DNA of 64,000 bases from JADKAV01 sp041393775. GTDB lineage: Bacteria; Actinomycetota; Actinomycetes; S36-B12; UBA10799. The DNA lies in assembly GCA_041393775.1 (NCBI GenBank), contig JAWKJM010000005.1, positions 195,208 to 259,207 of the forward strand. Reading direction: 5' to 3'. Position 1 is the stretch's first letter. Each line of letters starts with the position of its first letter. The translations under genes were made by a program, and so were the position numbers. Shown in pieces: positions 50,898 to 58,667 of this stretch. Below the pieces are notes generated by a model. The model saw only the letters and a program-made list of their open reading frames with translations, had not been told where the DNA came from and did not search any database.

Positions 50898-52805
50898 GTG
50901 ACACCCACCACCCGCAATTTGCTGGACACAGTTGTCGCCGACCTCTCAGGATCGCAGCGCCCGGGTCAGCACCAGATGGTCGAACTGGTGGGTGACGCCT
51001 TGGAGAAGCATTCGACGGTGTTGATCCAAGCAGGTACCGGAACCGGAAAATCGGTGGGGTACTTGGTTCCCGCGGTCGCGCATTGCGCGCAGTCGGATCA
51101 GGCCACCTCCCGGGTCGTGGTGGCGACGGCGACTCTGGCATTGCAGCACCAGTTGGTCGAAAGGGATCTACCGCGAACCCTGGCAGCGCTGTCTGACGAT
51201 CTGCCACGGGAGGTGCGGTTCGCCACGCTGAAGGGCCGCAGCAACTACCTATGCCTGGCTCGCGTGGACGGTGGTCAGGATGCTGATCAGGAGACCCTGG
51301 ACCGCACCGTCCTGGAGGAGCAGGCCGCCCGCGTCACTGACTGGTCACGCGCGACCACTTCAGGTGACAGGGACGAACTCGAGGACATCTCCGGACTGGT
51401 GTGGTCGGCATACTCGGTCAATTCCCAGGAGTGCGCACGAGGATCCGGCTGCCCGTTCGTCGAGGACTGCTGGGCGGAGAAGGCGATCGCGCGAGCCCGC
51501 GCCGCGGACATCGTGGTCACCAATCACACCCTGCTGGCACTCAACGCAGTGCAGGAAGGGATCATCGGCGATCACGAGGCGGTCATCGTCGATGAGGCCC
51601 ACTCCCTGCCGACGGCCTTGCAGCGGGCAGCCACCAACGAGTTGTCCATTGAGGCGATCAACCGTGCCGCGCGGCGGGTCAAGGCGACCGGAAGCAGCGA
51701 CGAGGCCGAGCGGATGCAAGATGCGGCAGACGCCTTCGAATCCGCGCTGCTGGTCTGGGACGCTCCGGAGGGGCGCCGCCTTGCCGAACTCCCCGAGAGC
51801 GTCTCCCAGGTGCTGTCGACCATCCGGGAGGCGTGCGGGATCGCGGCCGCAGCGATCCGTCGCCACACTGACGCCGAGCCGAACGCCCGACAGCGCGCAT
51901 TGGCAGGGGTCGATGAGGTGCACACCGCGGCCGGAGAGTTGCTGTCGCTGGATCAGGACCGGGTGATGTGGCGCAGGCGGGACAGGCTGGTCGTGCTACC
52001 CCTGGACGTCTCTCAGGTGGTCCGCGACCAGATCATCGGCGACCGGGCGGCCGTCTTCACATCGGCGACGCTGCAGGTCGGCGGGTCGTTCAACACCGTG
52101 GCCGAACAACTCGGTCTGCGCGCCGGCGAATGGATCGGTGAGGATGTCGGCAGCCCCTTCGCATATTCCGCTCAGGGGATCCTCTTCGTGCCGGACCGGC
52201 TGGCCCCACCCGGGCCGGACTGGCCGACTCCCGAGGCGCTGGACGTCGCCGGCGATCTCGTGGCGGCTGCCGGGGGCAGGGCACTGGTTCTGATGGCGTC
52301 CTGGAACGGTGTGGCCGCTATGGAGGCCGCTCTGACCGACTTGGTCCCCGGCCCCCTGCTGGTCCAGCGCAGGGGAGAGCCGACGGGGCCCGTGATCCGG
52401 GCGTTCGCGAGGCAGGACGACAGTGTGCTCGTCGGGACTCTCGGCCTGTGGCAGGGCGTGGACGTCCCAGGCTCAGCGTGCACGCTGGTGATCATCGACA
52501 AGTTGCCGTTCCCGCCGCCGAGCGATCCCGTCGTCAGCGCACGTCAGTCGGCAATCGACGCCCGTGGCGGCTCCGGATGGATGCAGGTGTCGCTTCCACA
52601 GGCCGCTGTGACTCTGGCTCAGGGTGCGGGCAGGCTCATCCGCACGGACTCGGATCGGGGAGTGGTCGCGATTTTGGACAGCCGACTGGCCAACCGTCGC
52701 TATGGCACGTATCTGCGGCGCAGTCTGCCGCCGTTCAGCTTCATGACAGACACAGCCAAGGTGTGCGAAGCGCTGCGACGACTGGACGCGGGCTACCGGG
52801 ACTAG
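50898..52805 (+). CDS. dinG: DinG/YoaA-type Fe-S ATP-dependent DNA helicase
   Basis: Superfamily 2, XPD-like 5'-3' helicase of 635 residues. The Walker A GTGTGKS is at 46-52, the DEAH box in VIVDEAHSL near residue 230, and the C-terminal motif VI region reads LAQGAGRLIRTDSDRGVV. Four cysteines (in SNYLCLARV, SQECARGSG, GCPFVED and EDCWAEK) form the probable iron-sulfur site. It is convergent with lexA across a gap of about 19 bp. I saw no LexA box in its leader, so SOS control is not indicated despite the name. Confidence 0.92.
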   Translation: MTPTTRNLLDTVVADLSGSQRPGQHQMVELVGDALEKHSTVLIQAGTGTGKSVGYLVPAVAHCAQSDQATSRVVVATATLALQHQLVERDLPRTLAALSDDLPREVRFATLKGRSNYLCLARVDGGQDADQETLDRTVLEEQAARVTDWSRATTSGDRDELEDISGLVWSAYSVNSQECARGSGCPFVEDCWAEKAIARARAADIVVTNHTLLALNAVQEGIIGDHEAVIVDEAHSLPTALQRAATNELSIEAINRAARRVKATGSSDEAERMQDAADAFESALLVWDAPEGRRLAELPESVSQVLSTIREACGIAAAAIRRHTDAEPNARQRALAGVDEVHTAAGELLSLDQDRVMWRRRDRLVVLPLDVSQVVRDQIIGDRAAVFTSATLQVGGSFNTVAEQLGLRAGEWIGEDVGSPFAYSAQGILFVPDRLAPPGPDWPTPEALDVAGDLVAAAGGRALVLMASWNGVAAMEAALTDLVPGPLLVQRRGEPTGPVIRAFARQDDSVLVGTLGLWQGVDVPGSACTLVIIDKLPFPPPSDPVVSARQSAIDARGGSGWMQVSLPQAAVTLAQGAGRLIRTDSDRGVVAILDSRLANRRYGTYLRRSLPPFSFMTDTAKVCEALRRLDAGYRD

Positions 52806-52824
52806 ATGTGACGTCCGCAGACAA

Positions 52825-53529
52825 CTAGACCCTGCGAAGCACCGCGACCACCTTGCCGAGCACCTGCGCGTGGTCGCCGTCGATCGGCTCGAAAGCCGGG
52901 TTGTGCGGCAACAGCAACAGGTGCCCGTCGCGGCGCTTGTACGTCTTGACCGTGGCCTCGTCATCCAGCAGGGCAGCGACGATGTCACCGTTGGTTGCGT
53001 CGGGCTGACGTCGTACCACGACCCAGTCCCCGTCGCAGATGGCCGCCTCGATCATCGAGTCGCCCACCACCTTCAACAGGAACAGTTCGCCGTCGCCGAC
53101 CAGTTCTGCCGGCAAGGGGAAGACGGACTCCACGGCCTGCTCGGCCAGGATCGGCCCACCGGCGGCTATCCGCCCGACGAGTGGAACGTAGCGGGGCGTA
53201 GGGCGGTCGTCGCCGCTGTCCGTGGCATCGACGTCTTGTGTGTGCAGGATCTCCAGTGCCCTGGGCCGATTGGGATCGCGGCGGATGAAGCCCTTTCGCT
53301 CGAGGGCCTTGAGCTGGTAGTTGACGCTCGAGGGGCTGGTCAGGCCCACAACCTCACCGATCTCGCGAACCGACGGCGGATATCCCCGGGCCGCCACCGT
53401 GCGCCGGATCTCGTCGAGAATGATCCGCTGCCGTTCGGTCAGGCCATCCGCGCCGGTTCCACTTTCGGGCAGCTCGACCACTTCACCGTCTGCTGCCGAG
53501 TCGTGGACTCTCTCATCTGGTCGCCCCAT
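52825..53529 (-). CDS. lexA: SOS repressor LexA
   Basis: Autocleaving repressor of DNA-damage genes. The N-terminal winged helix (LTERQRIILDEIRRTVAARGYPPSVREIGEVVGLTSPSSVNYQL is its region, residues 30-73) precedes the S24 domain with the cleavage site Ala123-Gly124 (IAAGGP), catalytic Ser158 (GDSMIEAAI) and Lys195 (DEATVKTYKR). The ATG at 53529 has AAGGGA upstream; an N-terminal acidic extension of about 25 residues is present, as in other actinobacteria. Two candidate SOS boxes lie between it and the divergent LysM gene. The 234-residue length is normal. Confidence 0.97.
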   Translation of the reverse strand: MGRPDERVHDSAADGEVVELPESGTGADGLTERQRIILDEIRRTVAARGYPPSVREIGEVVGLTSPSSVNYQLKALERKGFIRRDPNRPRALEILHTQDVDATDSGDDRPTPRYVPLVGRIAAGGPILAEQAVESVFPLPAELVGDGELFLLKVVGDSMIEAAICDGDWVVVRRQPDATNGDIVAALLDDEATVKTYKRRDGHLLLLPHNPAFEPIDGDHAQVLGKVVAVLRRV

Positions 53530-53597
53530 GGTCTTCTCCCTTGTTCACGATCGACTGTCAACCGCTGCTGACACGATAGCGAGAAGCCATGACAAAC

Positions 53598-53613
53598 TCA
53601 AACATGTGTTCGA
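53598..53613. promoter_or_regulatory. LexA box 1 in the lexA/LysM divergent region
   Basis: TCAAACATGTGTTCGA, a one-mismatch CGAAC-N4-GTTCG, 69 bp upstream of the lexA start. Confidence 0.75.
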
Positions 53614-53643
53614 TTCCGGCGTGTCGTACCTGTGTGCTAGACA

Positions 53644-53659
53644 TCGAACATGCGTTCAT
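53644..53659. promoter_or_regulatory. LexA box 2 in the lexA/LysM divergent region
   Basis: TCGAACATGCGTTCAT keeps CGAAC-N4-GTTC, 38 bp before the LysM gene start. Confidence 0.8.
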
Positions 53660-53696
53660 GGGAACGTGTGTACGACACAGCAATTGGAGGATTGTC

Positions 53697-54161
53697 ATGG
53701 CTACCATCAGCGCTTCCCCCGAGTCGGTGGCTGGATCCCTGCGCGGAACGGTGACTTTGCCGGCGAGCCGGCCGTCGTGGTACCGGCCGAGGCCCGAACG
53801 TGCGGCCGGTGCCGGCGCGACGGTTTCGCCGGACGAAGCCGATACGCGGACCGCGAAGCGACTGTTGGCGGCGGGGATCGTTGTGTTCATGCTGGCGCTG
53901 GGCCTGTCGGGCTTGATGGCCAGCGCGGGCAGCCACATCGCAGCGGTGCTACCCGCACACGCTTCGACGGCGGCCGCCGCGGAGTCCGCGGCCATGCCCG
54001 CGTGGACGGTCTCAGCCGGGGACACGCTGTGGAGCATCGCGCGGGCGACGGACCCCGAAGCGGATCCGCGCGTGACCGTCGGAAGGCTGCGTGAGGTGAA
54101 CGGGCTGTCCGACGAGCACGTCCTGCAGGTCGGTGAGGTGCTGCAGGTCCCAAGTCGGTGA
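53697..54161 (+). CDS. LysM membrane protein, SOS-inducible division-regulator type (ChiZ/DivS/YneA-like)
   Basis: 154-residue protein with a 55-residue cytoplasmic N-terminus, one membrane helix (about 55-77, LLAAGIVVFMLALGLSGLM) and a C-terminal extracytoplasmic LysM domain (103-151, WTVSAGDTLWSIARATD...VLQVGEVLQVP). It is divergent from lexA and has a LexA box 38 bp upstream, the context of mycobacterial Rv2719c (ChiZ), corynebacterial DivS and Bacillus YneA, which delay septation after DNA damage. The ATG at 53697 has GGAGG 6 bp upstream. I leave the symbol blank because these proteins are analogous, not clearly orthologous. Confidence 0.85.
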   Translation: MATISASPESVAGSLRGTVTLPASRPSWYRPRPERAAGAGATVSPDEADTRTAKRLLAAGIVVFMLALGLSGLMASAGSHIAAVLPAHASTAAAAESAAMPAWTVSAGDTLWSIARATDPEADPRVTVGRLREVNGLSDEHVLQVGEVLQVPSR

Positions 54162-54246
54162 GCCGGGAGTCGTCGATTCGGACCGTTGCCCCGACACAGT
54201 GCCCAAAGTGCTTGCGCGACAGGAATTGTGCGCATACGGTTGGGCA

Positions 54247-54292
54247 CCACATGTAGTAGTTACACCGTTGTGATTCATCCACAGGTTGTGGT
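54247..54292 (+). promoter_or_regulatory. Candidate NrdR-box pair upstream of nrdR-nrdJ
   Basis: CCACATGTAGTAGTT begins at 54247 and CCACAGGTTGTGGTT at 54279, exactly 32 bp apart. Both resemble the 16-bp NrdR box core (C-A-ATNT-G type), and NrdR boxes typically come in pairs about 31-33 bp apart. CATCCACAA (54331-54339), a DnaA-box-like sequence, also lies before nrdR. The pair suggests autoregulation of the nrdR-nrdJ operon. Confidence 0.5.
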
Positions 54293-54381
54293 TGGTTCGG
54301 CACAACTTCTCCCCAGGAGGTGTGTGGTTCCATCCACAATCTGGGGACAAATCCTGGCCGATCAGCACGTTTGGAGCGATC

Positions 54382-54921
54382 ATGCACTGCCCGTTCTGCC
54401 GCAGCGACGACTCCCGCGTCGTCGACAGTCGGTTGACCGACGACGGGTCAGCCGTACGTCGTCGGCGCCAATGTGGCGCGTGCGGTCGCAGGTTCACGAC
54501 CATCGAGGTCGCCGCCCTGAACGTGGTCAAACGCTCGGGTGTGGTCGAACCGTTCCGGCGCGACAAGATCGTCAGCGGGGTTCGCAAGGCCTGTCAGGGG
54601 CGGCCGGTGACCGAGGATGAACTCGCCGTGCTGGCCCAGCAGGTCGAGGACGCACTGCGGGACTCGGGGTGCGCGGAGGTGCCTGCCCATGAGATCGGCC
54701 TGACGATCCTGGGACCCTTGCGGGACCTCGACGAGGTGGCCTACCTGCGCTTCGCGAGTGTGTACCGGGCGTTCGATTCGTTGGCGGATTTCGAGACCGA
54801 GATCGCGCTACTCAAAGCCAGCCGTGAGCAAACCGAGGGCGCGGCATCAGAGGTCCAAATCGATATCAGCGATGGGCACAAACGACCCGTCACAACTGTT
54901 GTCCATAAGGAGGGCACATGA
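54382..54921 (+). CDS. nrdR: Transcriptional repressor NrdR
   Basis: ATP/dATP-sensing repressor of ribonucleotide reductase genes. The ATG at 54382 has GGAG 7 bp upstream and gives MHCPFCRSDDSRVVDSR; a longer version from 54286 is excluded. The N-terminal zinc ribbon has Cys3/Cys6 and Cys31/Cys34, and the ATP-cone domain follows (VVKRSGVVEPFRRDKIVSGVRKAC). The 179-residue protein is longer than usual (about 150) because of its C-terminal tail. The stop overlaps nrdJ (ATGA), so the repressor controls its own operon. Confidence 0.95.
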   Translation: MHCPFCRSDDSRVVDSRLTDDGSAVRRRRQCGACGRRFTTIEVAALNVVKRSGVVEPFRRDKIVSGVRKACQGRPVTEDELAVLAQQVEDALRDSGCAEVPAHEIGLTILGPLRDLDEVAYLRFASVYRAFDSLADFETEIALLKASREQTEGAASEVQIDISDGHKRPVTTVVHKEGT

Positions 54922-57746
54922 CCGAGCAGTCCGTTTCCAAGGGCCGAACTGCGGGTGTGAAGGGAGCCGAGGTGACCGTTGAAACCACCGGTCTGACGAT
55001 CGAACGGCTGTACACGACACCCGGGGTTCACCCCTACGACGAGGTGGAATGGGAGCGCCGGGACGTCGTCCAGACCAACTGGAAGACCGACGAGGTCGTG
55101 TTCGAGCAGCGGGGCGTGGAGTTCCCGGCGTCCTGGTCGCTGAACGCCTCGACGATCGTCACCACGAAGTATTTCCGCGGCGCGCTGGGGACTGACCGGC
55201 GCGAATGGAGCCTCAAGCAACTCATCGATCGAGTGGTGCTGACCTACGTCAAGTCGGGCAAGCAGAACGGCTACTTCGCGACTGAGCAGGACGCGCAGAT
55301 CTTCGAACACGAACTCACCTGGATGCTGATGAACCAGGTCTTCTCGTTCAACTCCCCGGTGTGGTTCAACGTAGGAACGAACGCACCACAGCAGGTGAGC
55401 GCCTGCTTCATCCTCGCCGTGGACGACACCATGGACTCCATCCTCAACTGGTACCGCGAGGAGGGGCTGATCTTCAAAGGTGGATCCGGGGCAGGTCTGA
55501 ACATCTCCCGCATCCGCTCCAGCAAGGAGTTGCTGCGCTCGTCGGGCGGGACCGCCTCCGGCCCGGTCTCCTTCATGCGAGGCGCTGACGCATCGGCCGG
55601 CACCATCAAGTCCGGCGGGGCGACCCGGCGCGCGGCGAAGATGGTGGTGCTCGACGTGGATCACCCGGATGTGGAGGAGTTCATCGAGACGAAGGTCCGC
55701 GAGGAGGAGAAGATCCGGGTACTGCGCGACGCCGGCTTCGACATGGACCTCGGCGGCAGGGACATCAACAGCGTCCAGTACCAGAATGCCAACAACTCGG
55801 TGCGCGTCTCCGACGAGTTCATGCGGGCCGTCGAGTCCGGCGACGAGTTCGGGCTGCGGTCGCGGACCAACGGCGAGGTGATCGACACCGTTGATGCGAA
55901 GAAACTGTTCCGCAAGATGTCCGAGGCCGCGTGGGCATGCGCGGACCCTGGGATCCAGTACGACGACACCATCAATGACTGGCACACGAACCCCGAGACG
56001 GGCCGGATCACTGCCTCCAACCCGTGCTCGGAGTACATGTCGCTGGACAACAGTTCGTGCAACCTGGCCTCGCTGAACCTGCTGAAGTTCCTGCAGGACG
56101 ACGGCTCGTTCGACGCCGAACGGTTCAGCAAGTCGGTCCAGCTGATCGTTACCGCGATGGACATCTCGATCTGCTTCGCCGACTTCCCGACCGAGGCGAT
56201 CGGCGAGACCACCCGCGACTACCGTCAACTGGGGATCGGGTATGCGAACCTCGGGGCGCTGCTCATGGCCTGCGGATTGGCGTACGATTCCGACGCCGGC
56301 CGCGGGCTGGCGGCCTCGATCACCAGCCTGATGACCGGCGCTGCCTACAAACGCTCGGCCGAACTCGCCGGGGTCGTCGGTCCGTACAAGGGCTACGCGC
56401 GCAACGCTGCGGCGCATGCACGCGTGATGCGCAAGCATGCTGCGGCTACCGACACTGTGTGCACCGTGTCCGCGCTGGACGGCGACGTGCTGAACCTTGC
56501 GTCCCGGGTCTGGGACGAGGGCAACACGATCGGCGCCAAGCACGGGTGGCGCAACGCGCAGGCCAGCGTTCTGGCACCCACGGGGACCATCGGCTTCATG
56601 ATGGACTGCGACACGACCGGCATCGAGCCGGACTTCTCGCTGGTCAAGTTCAAGAAGCTGGTCGGTGGTGGTTCGATGCAGATCGTCAACCAGACCATTC
56701 CGCGTGCGCTGCACAAACTCGGCTATGCCGAGGAGACCGTCGAGGCGATCGTGGAGTACATCGCCGCGAACGGCCACGTCGTCGATGCACCCGGGCTCAA
56801 GCCCGAGCATTACTCGGTGTTCGACTGCGCCATGGGTGAGCGTGCCATCAGCCCAATGGGGCACGTCCGGATGATGGCTGCGGTGCAGCCGTTCCTGTCC
56901 GGGGCGATCTCCAAGACGGTCAATATGCCAGAGTCGGCGTCGATCGAGGACGTGGAGGAGATCTACTTCCAGGGATGGAAGACCGGGCTGAAGGCATTGG
57001 CCATCTACCGGGACAACTGCAAGGTCGGCCAGCCGCTTTCGGACGGCAAGAACGAGAAGAAGGCCGCGCCGGCGGAGGTCATCACCGAGTACCGTCCCGT
57101 CCGCAAGCGGCTGCCCAAGGTACGTCCCAGCCAGACCATCTCGTTCAGCGTGGGTGGCGCCGAGGGTTACATGACCGCAGGGTCGTACCCCGACGACGGA
57201 CTGGGGGAGGTGTTCCTGAAACTCGGCAAGCAGGGGTCGACGCTGGCTGGTGTGATGGACGCCTTCTCCATCGCCATCTCGATCGCACTGCAGTACGGCG
57301 TGCCGTTGGAGGCGTACGTTTCGAAATTCGTGAACATGCGCTTCGAGCCCTCCGGCATGACCGACGATCCCGACGTCCGGATGGCTCAGTCGATGATGGA
57401 CTACATCTTCCGCCGGCTGGCTCTGGACCACCTGCCCTACGAGAAGCGGGCGGGCCTGGGGATCTTCACCGCCGACGAGCGGGCGGAACAACTCAACGAG
57501 TCGGCTGGTCACGCGTCGGTGTCGCCGACCGCGGTGTCCGAGGACGTCGAAGAGGAGTTGGTGGCCGAACACGAGTTCGGCGCAGCCAGCGTTCCCTCCT
57601 CGGTCCACTCCTCGGCGGAGTTGTTGGAGGCGATCACCGGCAAGACCGCGGATGCCCCGTTGTGCATGACCTGTGGGATCAAGATGCGCCCGGCGGGGTC
57701 GTGCTACGTGTGTGAAGGCTGCGGGTCGACCAGCGGCTGCAGCTGA
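54918..57746 (+). CDS. nrdJ: Vitamin B12-dependent (class II) ribonucleotide reductase
   Basis: Adenosylcobalamin-dependent reductase making deoxyribonucleotides, 942 residues, coupled to nrdR (ATGA). The N-terminal half has the GGSGAGLNISRIRSS phosphate loop and the active-site region NPCSEY (about 368-373) with DNSSCNLASLN. The C-terminal CMTCG...CYVCEGCGSTSGC cluster provides the redox-active thiols. I found no cobalamin riboswitch in the leader. The gene is complete, and the transposon end starts just after its stop codon. Confidence 0.97.
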   Translation: MTEQSVSKGRTAGVKGAEVTVETTGLTIERLYTTPGVHPYDEVEWERRDVVQTNWKTDEVVFEQRGVEFPASWSLNASTIVTTKYFRGALGTDRREWSLKQLIDRVVLTYVKSGKQNGYFATEQDAQIFEHELTWMLMNQVFSFNSPVWFNVGTNAPQQVSACFILAVDDTMDSILNWYREEGLIFKGGSGAGLNISRIRSSKELLRSSGGTASGPVSFMRGADASAGTIKSGGATRRAAKMVVLDVDHPDVEEFIETKVREEEKIRVLRDAGFDMDLGGRDINSVQYQNANNSVRVSDEFMRAVESGDEFGLRSRTNGEVIDTVDAKKLFRKMSEAAWACADPGIQYDDTINDWHTNPETGRITASNPCSEYMSLDNSSCNLASLNLLKFLQDDGSFDAERFSKSVQLIVTAMDISICFADFPTEAIGETTRDYRQLGIGYANLGALLMACGLAYDSDAGRGLAASITSLMTGAAYKRSAELAGVVGPYKGYARNAAAHARVMRKHAAATDTVCTVSALDGDVLNLASRVWDEGNTIGAKHGWRNAQASVLAPTGTIGFMMDCDTTGIEPDFSLVKFKKLVGGGSMQIVNQTIPRALHKLGYAEETVEAIVEYIAANGHVVDAPGLKPEHYSVFDCAMGERAISPMGHVRMMAAVQPFLSGAISKTVNMPESASIEDVEEIYFQGWKTGLKALAIYRDNCKVGQPLSDGKNEKKAAPAEVITEYRPVRKRLPKVRPSQTISFSVGGAEGYMTAGSYPDDGLGEVFLKLGKQGSTLAGVMDAFSIAISIALQYGVPLEAYVSKFVNMRFEPSGMTDDPDVRMAQSMMDYIFRRLALDHLPYEKRAGLGIFTADERAEQLNESAGHASVSPTAVSEDVEEELVAEHEFGAASVPSSVHSSAELLEAITGKTADAPLCMTCGIKMRPAGSCYVCEGCGSTSGCS

Positions 57747-57754
57747 GTGCAGAA

Positions 57755-57842
57755 TGACACGCAATTGCAAGAGATTTGACAGGTGAATGAAAGTGAAATG
57801 ACACGCATTTGAAAGTGTCGTGACACGGAAATGCAAGTGAGT
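57755..57842. repeat. Four abutting 22-bp transposase-binding repeats
   Basis: Copies start at 57755, 57777, 57799 and 57821, exactly 22 bp apart. Each starts TGACA and continues with the pattern C/G-G-N-A/G-A/T-A/T-T-G-A/C-A-A-G (for example TGACACGCATTTGAAAGTGT). TnsB sites of Tn7 are 22 bp, and a Tn7 right end carries four of them near the terminus. The preceding TGCAGAAT would then be the terminal 8 bp, as in Tn7. Confidence 0.8.
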
Positions 57843-57856
57843 CACGAGAAGGTCAG

Positions 57857-57907
57857 CCGACAGCAGAAGGCCCCCGACCACAACGGTCGGGGGCCTTCTG
57901 CTGTCGG
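57857..57907. terminator. 23-bp perfect hairpin terminator at the transposon end
   Basis: CCGACAGCAGAAGGCCCCCG plus ACC (57857-57879) pairs perfectly with 57885-57907, with loop ACAAC. It lies just inside the transposon end, between nrdJ and the XRE gene stop (57912), and would insulate the element from readthrough in both directions. Confidence 0.85.
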
Positions 57908-57911
57908 TGGT

Positions 57912-58667
57912 TTAGAGGTCGGGGAAGGCGTCGAGGAATGCGGCCGTGACCCCGAGGTCGCGTTTGTTGCGGGGGTCTGGGGCGAGGTATCCGACGTTGA
58001 CGGCGTAGCCGAGGGCGGGTTTGTCTCCGTCGCGGTGGCTGTGGGGGTGCCGGCCGTTGAGTGCGTCGTCCAGGATGCGCGCGAGGGTCTTGTTCAGTGG
58101 GCGGTCGCGGGTTTCGAGCACTTCGATGCGTTGCACGTCGCGTTGGCGGGCGCCGCGCAGTTCTCGGACTGTTGTTGTGAGGTAGACGTGGTCGTTCAGG
58201 GTGGTCGCTTTCAGGCCAATTGGGGCGAGGTGCTGATTGAGCCGGTGGCGGGCTTCGTGGAGCCGGTTCAGTGTCCAGCCGAGACCTTGCGCGATTGTTT
58301 CAGGCCCGCCGAGGTGGTCGGAGAGGGCCAGAACGGCGGCGAGGCGTTCCGCGTCGCAGTCAGCAGTGTCGATGCTTCCGGTGAGGTCTGGATCTGGGAT
58401 TTCCGGTTGTTCGCTGGGTAGGGGCGCGGTGTTGAGAATGTCGGTGAGGGTCAGGTCGAGCAGGTCTGCGAGTTGGGTGAGGTGTCGCAGCGGAAGGTCG
58501 GCGCTGTACTCGTTGTCCCGGGTGATGCGGTAGATGATGTTGAAGGTGACGCCGCAGCGACGGGCGACTTCTCGGACGGACAGCCCGACGCGGGTGATGC
58601 CGGTAGCGACGAGCAGCCCGTTAACTTGGATTGACGTTTTCCCGTTGGCGAGTTTGGTGGCGCTCAT
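57912..58667 (-). CDS. XRE-type HTH protein of Tn7-like element (protein Y)
   Basis: Last gene of the transposon core operon, 251 residues. Residues 29-52 (LSVREVARRCGVTFNIIYRITRDN) form a lambda-repressor-type HTH, continuing with LRHLTQLADLLDLTLTDILNT; the rest (about 100-250) has no family I recognise, with LAAVLALSDHLGGPETIAQGLGW possibly a second helical DNA-binding module. The ATG at 58667 shares a base with the stop of X (TGATG), so the two are coupled. Possible roles are repressor of the operon or target-site selector, as it follows the core genes where TnsD/TniQ-type selectors usually sit. The longer in-frame ORF upstream lies within X and is not real. Confidence 0.8.
   Translation of the reverse strand: MSATKLANGKTSIQVNGLLVATGITRVGLSVREVARRCGVTFNIIYRITRDNEYSADLPLRHLTQLADLLDLTLTDILNTAPLPSEQPEIPDPDLTGSIDTADCDAERLAAVLALSDHLGGPETIAQGLGWTLNRLHEARHRLNQHLAPIGLKATTLNDHVYLTTTVRELRGARQRDVQRIEVLETRDRPLNKTLARILDDALNGRHPHSHRDGDKPALGYAVNVGYLAPDPRNKRDLGVTAAFLDAFPDL

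Noticed and set aside
54162..54381. Cobalamin riboswitch before nrdR-nrdJ
   Set aside because: A B12-dependent reductase makes this plausible, but I cannot find a B12-box sequence or room for the aptamer in the 220-bp leader.
57755..57842. CRISPR array
   Set aside because: The four 22-bp units abut without spacers and differ in sequence; they fit transposase-binding sites, and no cas genes are present.
54741..57881. 1046-codon minus-strand ORF opposite nrdJ
   Set aside because: Shadow ORF with a His/Val/Arg-rich translation and no domain; nrdJ on the plus strand is complete.
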